A stretch of 64,000 bases of DNA, from positions 86,783,783 through 86,847,782 of the forward strand of contig NC_037668.1 in NCBI RefSeq assembly GCF_003255815.1. Reading direction: 5' to 3'. The position numbers and the translations under genes are program-made. The notes beneath the pieces were generated by a model. That model did not search any database. It was not told the origin of the DNA and worked only from the letters and a program-made list of their open reading frames with translations. Of the stretch, positions 1 through 10,409 are shown piece after piece (the first letter of the stretch is position 1; every line of letters begins with the position of its first letter). This DNA comes from Theropithecus gelada (taxonomy: Eukaryota > Chordata > Mammalia > Primates > Cercopithecidae).

Positions 1-78
1 TTCCTTCTCTCTCTTTCTTTCTTCTTTCTTACTTTCCTTCTTTCTTTGTTTCCTTCTTTCTTCTTCCTTTCTTACCTT
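1..78. repeat. Pyrimidine-rich (CT)n tract
   Basis: The tract is almost purely C and T, with CTTT/CTTC units, and directly abuts the tail side of a minus-strand Alu. It is best read as the decayed and expanded poly(A) tail of that Alu seen on the opposite strand. It may continue beyond the left edge of the window. Confidence 0.8.
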
Positions 79-360
79 CAGACCAGAGTCTCACTTTGTC
101 ACCCAGGCTGGGGTGCAATGGTGTGATCTCGGCTCACTGCAACCTCCACCTCCCAGGTTCAAGTGATTCCTGCCTCAGCCTCCTGAGTAGCTGGGATTAT
201 AGGCACCCACCACCATACCTAGTTAATTTTTGTGTTTTTTAGTAGAGACTGGGTTTCACCATGTTGGCCAGGCTGGTCTCAAACTCCTGACCTCAAGTGA
301 TCCGCCTGCCTCGGCCTCCCAAAGTGCTCGGATTATAGGCGTAAACTACCACGCCAGACT
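79..360 (-). mobile_element. Alu SINE, S type, minus strand
   Basis: A dimeric Alu is read in reverse complement: right-arm sequence first, then the central A-rich linker (as T-rich), then the left arm ending near 'ccacgcc'. RNA polymerase III promoter sequence is present but mutated, and many CpG sites have decayed. Alu is 7SL-derived and mobilised by L1 proteins. This copy sits in the Tigger element that follows. Confidence 0.9.
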
Positions 361-461
361 TGGTTTATGTATTTTCTCTACTATACTTTTTATTATTACT
401 TCAGAGTGTACTCCTCCTACTTATAAAAAAAAAAAAAAAAAAGTTAACCGTAAACTGCTTC

Positions 462-610
462 AGGCCGGTCCTTCAGGAGGTATTCCAGAAGAAGGCATTG
501 TTATCACAGGAGATGACAGCTCTGTGTGTGTTCCCGCCCCTGAAGACCTTCCAGTAGGACAAGATGCGGAGGTGGAAGACAGTAATATTGATGATCCTGA
601 CTCTGTGTAG
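462..610 (+). pseudogene. C-terminal remnant of Tigger transposase
   Basis: About 50 codons stay open here, reading GPSGGIPEEGIVITGDD onward through an acidic tail to a TAG stop at 608-610. The acidic C-terminus and its place just before the Tigger 3' non-coding region identify it as the transposase end. Upstream the frame continues only by chance through an A-run and an antisense Alu, giving a 126-codon chimeric ORF from 230. The DDE catalytic core is absent, so this is a fossil. Confidence 0.6.
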
Positions 611-1234
611 ACCTAGGCTAATGTGTGTGTTTGTGTCTTCATGTTTAAGAAAAAAATTTGAAAAATAAAATAATAAAAAGAATAAAAGGAAAAAAGCTTG
701 TAGAATAAAGATATAAAGAGAAAATATTTTGCACAGCTATACGGTGTGTGTTTTGAATGTTATTACAAAAGAGTCAACAAGTTAAAAAATCTAAAAAGTT
801 TATAAAGTAAAAAAATTACAGTAAGCTAAGGTTAATTTGTTATTGAAAAAAGAAAAATGTTTGTTTATAAGTTTAGTCTGGCCTAAGTGTACAGTGTTTA
901 TAAAGTCTACAGTGTGTACAAAGAATGCCCTAATTCACTCACCACTCATTCACTGACTCACCCAGAGACACTTCGAGTACTGCAAGCTCCATTCATGGCA
1001 AGTTCCTTATACAGGTGTAGCATTTTTTAAACCTTTTATATGTATTTATTTTTATGTATTTTTTTATGTTTGGATATGTTCAGATACACAAATCCCATTG
1101 TGTTACAGTTGCCTATAGTATTCAGCACAGTAGCATGCTGTACAGATGTGTAGCCGAGGAGCAATAGGCTATGTCATATAGCTTATGTGTGTAGTAGGCT
1201 ACACCATCTAGGCTTGTGTAAGTCCACTCTATGA

Positions 1235-1560
1235 GAGTGGTCTCCAACCTTTTTGGCACCAGGGACTAGTTTTGTGGAAGACAATTTTCACATGGATGGG
1301 GGTTGGAGGGGAGATAGTTTCGGTATGAAACTGTTGCACTTCAGATCGTCAGGCATTAGATTCTTATAAGGAGCACGCAACCTAGATCCCTTGCATGTGC
1401 AGTTCACAAAAGGGTTTGTGCTCCTATGAGAATCTAATGCTGCTGCTGGTCTGACAGGAGGCAGAGCTCAGGTGGTAATGCTTACCCACCATCACCTGCT
1501 GTGTGGCCTGGTTCCTAACAGATGGGTACTGGTCTGTGGCCTGGGGGTTTGGGACCCCTG
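1235..1560 (+). mobile_element. MER1B non-autonomous hAT-Charlie element
   Basis: A 326-bp element has ends resembling CAGTGGTCCCCAACC and its inverted complement. It carries the typical internal block about removed 'gaatctaatgc' sequences repeated in inverted form. It is flanked by CTCTATGA (1227-1234) and TTTTATGA (1561-1568), an 8-bp duplication with two changes that fits hAT insertion. Removing it rejoins the Tigger sequence. Confidence 0.88.
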
Positions 1561-1642
1561 TTTTATGATGTTCACACAACGGTGAAATCAGCTGACACAT
1601 TTCTCAGAATGTATCCCTTCTGTTAAGCAACACATAACTGTA

Positions 1643-1692
1643 CATGTACATATGTATACATATATGTATGTATATATGTGTATATATATTCT
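1643..1692. repeat. TA/TG-rich microsatellite
   Basis: Alternating purine-pyrimidine TATG/TATA units follow the Tigger end directly. They may have grown from the TA target dinucleotide. Confidence 0.75.
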
Positions 1693-1794
1693 CCTTTGGC
1701 TGGAGCTTTTCATGGAAAGGAAATGGCCCACAATAAGACACCAAGAAACCAGGTGTCTGGGCAACACTTTAACCCCTAGCATTTCTGTGGCCTT

Positions 1795-1870
1795 AAAGAG
1801 CTATCACAGCATTTTACAGATGGGAAAACTGAGACCCAAAGTAGTCAATTATCTTGCCAGAATGGTTTCT
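1795..1870 (-). mobile_element. MIR SINE fragment
   Basis: The core 'ttttacagatgggaaaactgag' region is the reverse complement of the conserved MIR centre. Ends are diffuse. Confidence 0.65.
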
Positions 1871-2034
1871 GCCCAGGGTAATTTGGTCCACCCTGACATT
1901 TTGTCTAATGTCTTTGTGTAGACATTAAAGACGGCAAAAGAGATATAAATGCTCATGTACTATATAATTGGGATCTGCAATGGTGTCCAGTGCAGCTGCT
2001 GAGGTTTGCCTCATTCATAGATAATGGTAAGAAT

Positions 2035-2165
2035 TCCCAATTCACCTACACAACTAGCCGAGTGACTTCAGGCAGTTTCCTAACCCCTCCTTGCCTCACT
2101 TTTCTTATCTGGAAAATGGATATTACTTTTGTAGAGTGTTTACAAGATTTGGCAGAGCACTGGGT
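2035..2165 (+). mobile_element. MIR SINE fragment
   Basis: Plus-strand MIR core: 'gtgacttcaggcagtttcc' then 'ttatctggaaaatgg', the usual order of the tRNA-related and core parts. Confidence 0.75.
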
Positions 2166-2254
2166 AGATGTCCAGGCAGATTTCAAAGACACCAAATTGA
2201 TCACTGGGCTGCTTCTCTAGAAGACATGTCGGAATAGAAAATGCTTAGGCAGTG

Positions 2255-2470
2255 ATCAGAGATCTGTTTCTGGATCCCCTACTCTCATCTGTGTGACTGG
2301 GGCAGAATCACTTCTCTTTATCTTTTAGAAAGAAAATTTCCATAGCAGGCTGAAGGATTAGAGCAAAAGCTAGGTAGGAGGCAGTGCAAAGCCCTCAGCA
2401 TATTGTTGGTGCTCAGCATGTGATAGCTGTTGCTATTGGTGATGGTGGTGGTAGTAGTGTTTGGTACTTG
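2255..2470 (+). mobile_element. MIR SINE, decayed
   Basis: A weak plus-strand MIR match starts near 'gatctgtttctggatcc'. It ends in the LINE2-like tail 'ggtgctcagcatgtgatag' and a TGG/TAG-rich run. Confidence 0.55.
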
Positions 2471-3214
2471 GTCCTGTCCTTGCCTCCTAAGGGCTTCCAG
2501 GCACAGTGTTGTGCACTGGAGGTGGTTTAGTTTAGCAGGGTCATTGTTAGTCTGGCACGGGAGGCCTGGGTTCAGTCTGGTTCTGGCAATACTTGGCTGA
2601 ACAGGTGGCTCTGAGCAGGGCCCTGTCCTCTCTGAGTACCCTTCCATGTGTGAACACTGAACTTTCTGGCTTTGACTTGGGAACCTAAGATGCTCAGCCC
2701 TTGAAGGGCCCTGATATATTTTCCTGCCAAAGTGGATGAGGCCAGGGCAGAGACAATAATGATAATACCTAAGATTTCCAGAACAAGGACCATTGGATTG
2801 TCTGAAATCTGATGCTGAGCCATTTTTACTTCTTTTCTTTTCTTCTCTGTGCTTCTCCGTTGAGAGGTTACAAGGGAATTCAGAATCACAAAAAGAGGGT
2901 TTGGCAGCCTCCAGTTCCACCTTCCAGGGGCTGGCAGATGGATGGAGATAAGGCTGCCTGGCGGCTCAGTGGGGCGCACATGCTGAGTGGCTGAGGTCAG
3001 ATGTTAGGTGTGGGTTCAGGGAAGTCAGTGTTGGGGAGGAGAGCGGAGGGAAGCCCTGTCTCCAGGAGATGTGGGCTGAGCCTCCTCCCTGGGTTCTAAC
3101 TCCTCATGCAGCACCTAGACTCCCTGTAAGTCACCAATAGTGACTGTGGCCACCACAACCAAGGGATTTAACAGGGTTCTCCTCAGGGACCCCACCAGAC
3201 CACCGAAGCAGGAA
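2471..3214. other. Single-copy sequence, no gene recognised
   Basis: No repeat family or coding signal is recognisable on either strand. Overlapping open frames on the minus strand at 2318-2979 show no domain and shift frame against each other. Confidence 0.6.
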
Positions 3215-3295
3215 TGATTCATCCATTATACTGATGAGGAAGCCAAAGCCCATAGTGGTTTACCAATCACCCTGCCCACCTGAATCCAAGGCCCT
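3215..3295 (-). mobile_element. MIR SINE fragment
   Basis: 'actgatgaggaagccaaagc' matches the reverse complement of the MIR core. Confidence 0.6.
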
Positions 3296-3598
3296 GGCCC
3301 ACCCAGCACACTGCCCCTTCACACCACTTCCTGTGCATCCCGTCCGCTCCCCACCTGCTGGCTGGCCTCCATGATGGCCCCAGATAGCCCCTGTACTTCA
3401 GTCTCCTCACCCCCAGCCCACATCCCCCTCCAACTCTCATCTCACCATTTGAAGCCCTTTTGTTAGTATCCTTCTCAAACCTGTCCCATTCCCTTCTTCC
3501 CTTCCACAAACAGTTCCTGAGCAACTTCTGTCTCCCTAGTCAACAAAACCTTCAATGCCCACCCAACCATAATTCCATAAAGGACCATGAGGCCATGA
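3296..3598. other. Single-copy, pyrimidine-rich sequence
   Basis: About 300 bp between two MIR copies is rich in CC and TC on the plus strand. No repeat or gene is recognised. Confidence 0.55.
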
Positions 3599-3835
3599 AG
3601 GGCTGGTACTGATTGACATTTGCCATGTGCCATTTACTATGCAAAGCCTTGCTTTGCTCATAATACATTGAGTGTATTACCTCACTCAATTCTCCTATGG
3701 GGCAGATAATAGTATTGTCCCATTTTACAAATGTGGGCACTGAGACTTAGAAAGTTTAGGCAATTCACCCAAGGTCCCAGAGCCAGGAAATGGCAAAACA
3801 TGAACCCTAATTTGGGTCTTTCTAAACTCAAGGAT
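3599..3835 (-). mobile_element. MIR SINE, left half, split by the L1PA insertion
   Basis: A minus-strand MIR runs from its tail into the core ('cccattttacaaatgtgggcactgag') and on toward its 5' end. It stops at the L1 target site. The missing 5' end resumes at 9517 after the L1, so the two pieces are one element. Confidence 0.85.
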
Positions 3836-4874
3836 GGATCTTCATTCCAAGATGGCCAAATAGGAACAGCTCCAGTCTACAGCTCCCAGCATGAGCGACG
3901 CAGAAGACGGGTGATTTCTGCATTTCCAACTGAGGTACCAGGTTCATCTCACTGGGACTTGTTGGACAGTGGGTGCAGCCCATGGAGTGCTAGCTGAAGC
4001 AGGGCAGGGTATCACCTCACCCAGGAAGTGCAAGGGGTTGGGGAATTCCCTTTCCTAGCCAAGGGAAGCCATGACAGATGGTACCTGGAAAATCAGGACA
4101 CTCCCTCCCTAATACTGCACTTTTCCAATGGTCTTAACAAACAGCATATCAGGAGATTATATTCCACACCTGGCTCGGTGGGTCCCACACCCATGGAGTC
4201 TTTCTCACTGCTAGCACAGCAGTCCAAGATCAAACTGTGAGGTGGCAGCAAGGCTGGGGGAGGGGTGTCCACCATTGCTGAGGCTTGACTAGGTAAACAA
4301 AGCAGCCAGGAAGCTCAAATTGGGTGGAGTCCACCGCAGCTCAACAAGGCCTACCTGCCTCTGTAGACTCCACCTCTGGCGGCATGGCATAGCTGAACAA
4401 AAGGCAGCAGAAACTTCTGCAGACTTAAAAGTCCCTGTCTGACAGCTTTGAAGAGAGCAGTGGTTCTACCAACATGGAGTTTGAGATCTGAGAACAGACA
4501 AACAGCCTCCTCAAGTGGGTCCCTGACCCTAAGTAGCCTAACTGGGAGACATCTCCCAGTAGGGGCCGACTGACACCTCATACAGCTGCGTGCCCCTCTG
4601 AGACGAAGCTTCCAGAGGAATGATCATGCAGCAACATTTGCTGTTCTGCAATATTTGCTGTTCTGCGGCCTCCACTGGTGATACCTAGGCAAACAGGGTC
4701 TGGAGTGGACCTCCAGCAAACTCCAACAGACCTGCAGCTGAGGGTCCTGACTGTTAGAAGGAAAACTAACAAACAGAAAGGAAGAGCATCAACATCAACA
4801 AAAAGGACATCCACACCAAAACCCCATCTATAGGTCACCATCGTCAAAGACCAAAGGTAGATAAAACCACAAAG
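3836..4874 (+). promoter_or_regulatory. L1PA 5'UTR and internal promoter
   Basis: The full-length 5'UTR in L1 carries an RNA polymerase II internal sense promoter and an antisense promoter. Here the first bases, the YY1 motif and the whole leader up to the ORF1 start are present, but most CpGs are mutated to TpG or CpA. The segment 4587-4722, which young L1PA2/L1HS elements lack and which holds the ZNF93 target in L1PA3-6, is retained. Confidence 0.85.
3848..3857 (+). promoter_or_regulatory. YY1-binding motif of L1 promoter
   Basis: CAAGATGGCC matches the YY1 site that positions transcription start at base 1 of L1. It lies 12 bases from the element's 5' end, as in functional L1s. Confidence 0.75.
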
Positions 4875-5898
4875 ATGGGGAGAAACCAGAACAGAAAAGC
4901 TGAAAATTCTAAAAATCAGAGTGCCTCTTTTCCTCCAAAGGATTGCAGCTCCTTGCCAGCAATGGAACAAAGCTGGATGGAGAATGACTTTGACGAGTTG
5001 GCAGAAGTAAGCTTCAGAAGATCGGTAATAACAAACTTCTCTGAGCTAAAGGAGGAGTTTGAACCCATCACAAAGAAGCTAAAAACCTTGAAAAAAGACT
5101 AGACAAAGGGCTAACTAGAATAAACAGCATAGAGAAGACCTTAAATGACCTGATGGGGCTGAAAAGCACGGCACAAGAACTACGTAATGCATGCACAAGC
5201 TTCAGTAGCTTAATCGATCAAGTGGAAGAAAGGGTATCAGTGATTGAAGATCAAATGAATGAAATGAAGTGAGAAGAGAAGTTTAGAGAAAAAAGAGTAA
5301 AAGGAGACAAACAAAGCCTCCAAGAAACAGGGGACTGTGTGAAAAGACCAAATTTACGTTCGATTGGTGTACCTGAAAGTGACAGGGAGAATGGAACCAA
5401 GTTGGAAACACTCTTCAGGATATTATCTAGGAGAACTTCCCCAACCTAGCAAGGCAGGCCAACATCCAAATTCAGGAAACACAGAGGATGCCATAAAGAT
5501 ACTCGTCGAGAAGAGCAACCCCAAGACACGTAATTGTCAGATTCACCAAGGTTGAAATGAAGGAAAAAATGTTAAGGGCAGCCAGAGAGAAAGGTTGGGT
5601 TACCCACAAAGGGAAGTCCATTAGACTAACAGTGGATCTCTCACCAGAAACTCTACAAACCAGAAGAGAGTGGGGGCCAATACTCAACATTCTTAAAGAA
5701 AATAATTTTCAACCCAGAATTTCATATCCAACCAAACTAAGCTTCATAAGTGAAGAAGAAATAAAATCCTTTACAGACAAGCAAATGCTGAGAGATTTTG
5801 TCACCACCAGGCCTGCCTTACAAGAGCTTTTGAAGGAAGCACTAAACATGGAAAGGAACAACAGGTACCAGCCACTGCAAAAACATGCCAAATTGTAA
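4875..5898 (+). pseudogene. L1 ORF1p (RNA-binding protein) pseudogene
   Basis: ORF1p normally forms a coiled-coil trimer with an RRM and a C-terminal domain that binds L1 RNA. The copy begins at ATG 4875 (MGRNQNRKAENSKNQ) and ends at the TAA of 5896-5898 (PLQKHAKL). It has an in-frame TAG at 5100-5102 and a CGA to TGA change near 5269-5271. Its length is not a multiple of three, so there is at least one net frameshift. Open pieces remain at 4875-5102 and 5557-5898. The 63-bp spacer to ORF2 is normal. Confidence 0.88.
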
Positions 5899-5961
5899 AG
5901 ACTGTTGATGCTAGGAAGAAACTGCATCAACTAATGAGCAAAATAACCAGATAACATCATA

Positions 5962-8900
5962 ATGACAGGATCAAAGTCACACATAACAATCTTAACCTTA
6001 AATGTAAATGGGCTAAATGCCCCAATTAAAAGACACAGACTGGCAAATTGGATAAAGAGTCAAGAGCTATCAGTGTGCTGTGCTCAGGAGACCCATCTCA
6101 TATGCGGAGACACCATAGGCTCAAAATAAAGGGATGGGGAAAGATCTACCAAGCAAATGGAAAACAGAAAAAATAGCAGAGGTTGCAATCCTAGTCTCTG
6201 ATAAAACAGACTTTAAACAACAAAGATCAAAAGAGACAAAGATGGCCGTTACATAATGGGAAAGGGATCAATTCAACAAGAAGAGCTAACTATCCTAAAT
6301 ATATATGCACCAAATACAGGAGCACCCAGATTCATAAAGCAAGTCCTTAGAGACCTACAAAGAGACTTATACTCCCATACAATAATAATGGGAAACCTTA
6401 ACACCCCACTGTCAACATTACACAGATCAATGAAACAGAAAGTTAACAAAGATATCCAGGACTTGAACTCAGCTCTGCACCAAGCAGACCTAATAGACAT
6501 CTACAGAACTCTCCACCCCAAATCAACAGCATATACATTCTTCTCAGCACCACATTGCATTTATTCCAAAATTGACCACATAGTTGGAAGTAAAGCACTC
6601 TGCAGCAATTGTAAAAGAACAGAAATTATAACAAACTGTCTCTCAGACCACAGTGCAGTCAAATTAGAACTCAGGATTAACAAACTCACTCAAAACTGCA
6701 CAACTACATGGAAACTGAACAACCTGCTCCTGAATGACTAATAGATAAATAACAAAATGAAGGTAGAAATAAAGACTTTCTTTGAAACCAATGAGAAAAA
6801 AGACACAAGATACCAGAATCTCTGGGACACATTTAAAGCAGTGTATAGAGGGAAATTTATAGCACTAAATGTCCACAAGAGAAAGCAAGAAAGATCTAAA
6901 ATCAACACCCTAACATCACAATTAAAAGAACTAGAGAAGCAAGAGCAAACACATTCAAAAGCTAGCAGAGGCAAGAAATAACTAAGATCAGAGCAGAGCT
7001 GGAGGTAGAGACACAAAAAACCCTTTAAAAAAATCAATGAATCCAGGAGCTGGTTTTTCAAAAAGATCAACAAAATAGAGAGATTGCTAGCAAGACTATT
7101 AAAGAAGAAAAGAGAGAAGAATCAAATAGATGTAATAAAAAATGATAAAGGGGATATCACCACTGATCCCACAGAAATACAAACTACTACCAGAGGATAC
7201 TATAAACACCTCTACGCAAATAAACTGGAAAATCTAGAAGAAATGGATTAATTTCTGGACATATACACCCTCTCAAGACTGAACCAGGAAGAAGTTGAAT
7301 TCCTGAATAGATCAATAACAGGCTCTGAAATTGAGGCAATAATTAATAGCCTACCAACCAAAAAAAGTATAGGACCAGACGGATTCATGGCCAAATTCTA
7401 CCAGAGGTACAAAAGGGAGCTGGTACCATTCCTTCTGAAACTATTCCAATCAATAGAAAAAGAGGGAATCCTCCCTAACTCATTTTATGAGGCCAGCATC
7501 ATCCCGATACCAAAGTCTGGCAGAGACACAACAAAAAAAGAGAATTTTAGACCAATATCCCTGATGAACATCGATGCAACAATCCTGAATAAAATACTGG
7601 CAAACGGAATCCAGCAGCACATCAAAAAGCTTTTACACCACGATCAAGTTGGCTTCATCCCTGGAATGCAAGGCTGGTTCAACATATGCAAATCAATAAA
7701 CATAATCCAGCATATAAACAGAACCAAAGACAAAAACCATGTGATTATCTCAATAGGTGCAGAAAAGGCCTTTGACAAAATTCAACAGCCCTTCATGCTA
7801 AAAACTCTCAATAAACTAGGTATTGATGGGATGCATCTCAAAACAATAAGAGCTATTTATGACAAACCCACAGTCAATATCATACTGAATGGGCAAAAAC
7901 TGGAAGCATTCCCTTTGAAAACTGGCATAAAACAGGGATGCCCTCTCTCGCCACTCCTATTCAACATAGTTTTGGGAGTTCTGGCCAGGGAAATCAGACA
8001 GGAGAAAGAAGTAAAGGGTACTCAATTAGGAAAAGAGGAAGTCAAATTGTCCCTGTTTGCAGATGACAGGATGGTATATTTAGAAAACTCCATTGCATCA
8101 GCCCAAAATCTCCTTAAGCTGATAAGCAACTTAAGCAAAGTCTCAGGATACAAAATCAACGTGCAAAAATCACAAGCATTCCTATACACAATTAACACAC
8201 AAACAGAGAGCCAAATCATGAGTGAATTCCCATTCACAATAGCTTCAAAGAGAATAAAATACCTAGGAATCCAACTTACAAGGGATGTGAAGGACCTCTT
8301 CAAGGAGAACTACAAACCACTGCTCAATGAAATAAGAAAGGACACAAACAAATGGAAGAACACTCCATGCTCATGGATAGGCAGAATCAATATTGTGAAA
8401 ATGGCCATACTGCCCAAAGTAATTTATAGATTCAATGCCATCCCCATCAAGCTACCAATGACTTTCTTCACAGAATTGGAAAAAACTACTTTAAAGTTCA
8501 TGTGGAACCAAAAAAGAGTACGCATTGCCAAGACAATTCTAAGCCAAAAGAACAAAGGTGGAGGCATCACACTACCTGACTTCAAACTATACTACAAGGC
8601 TACAGTAACCAAAACAGCATGGTACTGGTACCAAAACAGAGATATAGACCAATGGAACAGAACAGAGCCCTCAGAAATAATAGCACACATCTACAACCAT
8701 CTGATCTTTGACAAACCTGACAAAAACAAGAAATGGGGAAAGGATTCCCTATTTAATAAATGGTGCTGGGAAAACTGGCTAGCCATATGTAGAAAGCTGA
8801 AACTGGATCCCTTCCTTACATCTTATACAAAAATTAATTCAAGATGGATTGAAGACTTAAATGTTAGATCTAAAACCATAAAAATCCTAGAAGAAAACCT

Positions 8901-9276
8901 AGGAAATACCATTCAGTGTGTCAATTCCTCAAGGATCTAGAACTAGAAATACCATTTGACCCAGCGATCCCATTACTAGGTATATACCCCAAAGGGTTAT
9001 AAATCATGCTACTATAAAAACACATGCACACGTATGTTTATTGCGGCACTATTCACAATAGCAAAGACTTGGAAGCACCCCAAATGTCCATCAATGATAG
9101 ACTGGATTAAGAAAAAGTGGCACATATACACCATGGAATGCTATGCAGCCATAAAAAAGGATGAGTTCATGTCCTTTGTAGGGACACAGATGAAGTTGGA
9201 AACCATCATTTTGAGCAAACTATTGCAAGGACAGAAAACCAAACACTGCATGTTCTCACTCATAGGTGGAAATTGA
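5962..9276 (+). pseudogene. L1 ORF2p (endonuclease/reverse transcriptase) pseudogene
   Basis: ORF2p nicks target DNA and copies L1 RNA. The endonuclease part (6256-6741 open) reads MGNLNTPLS where the active-site motif is normally GDFNTP, so the catalytic aspartate is Asn. The KIDHI and SDHSA motifs persist. The reverse transcriptase frame 7387-8940 stays open for 517 codons and retains the FADD catalytic motif near 8056-8067. A deletion near 8911-8920 removes the start of the C-terminal segment and shifts frame to a stop at 8938-8940. The last 80 codons (9034-9276) end in the usual FSLIGGN. Confidence 0.92.
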
Positions 9277-9516
9277 ACAGTGAGAACACTTGGACACAGG
9301 GTGGGGAACATCACACACCAGGACATGTCATGGGTTGGGGGGATGGGGGGCATAGCATTAGAGGAAATACCTAATGTAAATGATAAGTTAATGGGTGCAG
9401 CACACTAACATGGCATGTGTATACATATGTAACAAACCTGCATGTTGTGCACATGTACCCTAGAACTTAAAGTATGATAAAATAAATAAATAAAAAAAAA
9501 ATAAATAAATAAATAC
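9277..9516 (+). other. L1PA 3'UTR and A-rich tail
   Basis: The 3'UTR holds a G-rich stretch at 9336-9350 with G-runs typical of L1PA, then the conserved end and an AAAT-repeat tail at about 9478-9516. Confidence 0.85.
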
Positions 9517-9548
9517 AAACCCAAGCATATGCTCTTCACCACATAATT
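9517..9548 (-). mobile_element. MIR SINE, right piece (5' end) after L1
   Basis: 'catatgctcttcaccac' is the reverse complement of the MIR 5' end and completes the MIR broken at 3835. Its first 12 bases are the L1 target duplication. Confidence 0.8.
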
Positions 9549-9559
9549 TGGTCCCCTGT

Positions 9560-9790
9560 TCCCCAAACTGGACTTCCCTCACCCAGCCCCGTCTCCTTTC
9601 CAGGTTTCATCTCCCATGACCCCTCCTTGTAACTTGCTATGCATCTTCATTCTTCCAGGCCTTTGCATATGCACTTCCTTCTGCCTGGAATACTTTTTCC
9701 TTTCTATTATGCCCATCAAAAGACTTCCTATGTGTGGATCTCAGCTCAGCAGCTCCTGCTCTGGGAGCCCCTCCTCCAGATCCTGGCTGC
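9560..9790 (+). mobile_element. L2 LINE fragment
   Basis: Plus-strand L2 3' region: 'ggcctttgcatatgcacttcc' then 'ctgcctggaatac' and 'atctcagctcag', in the usual L2 order. Confidence 0.78.
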
Positions 9791-9924
9791 TGTTTGCTCC
9801 CCTCCTCCTCCTTCCTGTACTACCAGGTGTGGTTTGCAGTGTGTGGGCCATGGTGTGTGCCAGGCTCTGGGTGGCCGGGTCTGAGCCAGCATCCAACTGC
9901 CTTCTCCACCTGTTTATCAGGTCT

Positions 9925-10350
9925 CTGTTAGGTGCCAGGTCCTGCGCTGGGCTCTAGGGGTAAGCAAAACAGGCGTGTCTTGGCCTTTACAGGGCTTGCA
10001 GAGGCTGAGTCCTGTGGTGGAGCATTGTAAGGGGCTGTGAGGGCTCCCAAGAGAAGCCCCTATCCAGGACTGGAGCCCCTATCCAGAACTTGGGATGTCC
10101 AGCAGGGCTTTGTGGAGCAAGTGATAGCAAATCTCAGTGGAGCTAGTCAAGCCATGAGAGGGTTAAGAGGGAAAGCAATGTCCTCAACCAAGGGAACAGC
10201 CTGTGCAAAGGCCCAGGGGTGAGAGAAAGCTGAGCATGCGCTGCATACCACAGAGATTAGCACGGCTGGAAAGTCAAATGTGCAGGGTCAGTGTTGCAAG
10301 ACCACTCTGCAGAGGCAAGCTTTGGTCATTTGACCATGAAAGATTGCATA
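9925..10350 (-). mobile_element. L2 LINE fragment
   Basis: Reverse-complement L2: 'gtgccaggtcctgcgctgg' near the 3' end side, then 'gaacagcctgtgcaaaggcc' deeper into the element. The copy contains a small local duplication 'cccctatccag' at about 10058-10090. Confidence 0.75.
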
Positions 10351-10409
10351 AGCCATAGGCAGGAATTCTGCTTCTCTCTCATATGTCTATGGGCTCCAGG
10401 TGTCTTTGA

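Larger units (their letters stand above)
361..1642 (+). mobile_element. Tigger-type (pogo/Tc1) DNA transposon 3' half, interrupted by MER1B
   Basis: The segment holds the end of a transposase reading frame, a long AT-rich 3' non-coding region, and a terminal inverted-repeat end finishing in TA at 1641-1642, as expected for TA-targeting Tigger elements. It resembles the Tigger3/Tigger4 (Zombi) group; the exact subfamily is from memory and uncertain. The part at 1227-1568 is split by a MER1B insertion. The 5' half is missing, cut by the Alu or lying outside the window. Confidence 0.75.
3836..9516 (+). mobile_element. Nearly full-length L1PA LINE-1
   Basis: The 5.7-kb element starts at the true L1 5' end and runs through 5'UTR, ORF1, spacer, ORF2 and 3'UTR to an A/AAAT-rich tail. 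Target duplications are AAACTCAAGGAT (3824-3835) and AAACCCAAGCAT (9517-9528). The 3'UTR and 5'UTR suggest an older L1PA subfamily, roughly PA5-PA8. A deletion of about 0.5 kb lies near 8911-8920. Stops, frameshifts and CpG decay make it incapable of autonomous transposition. Confidence 0.95.

Noticed and set aside
2318..2979. Two overlapping minus-strand ORFs (200 and 135 codons)
   Set aside because: They lie in different frames over MIR-derived and unassigned DNA. Low-complexity Thr/Asn stretches come from a MIR tail. No motif.
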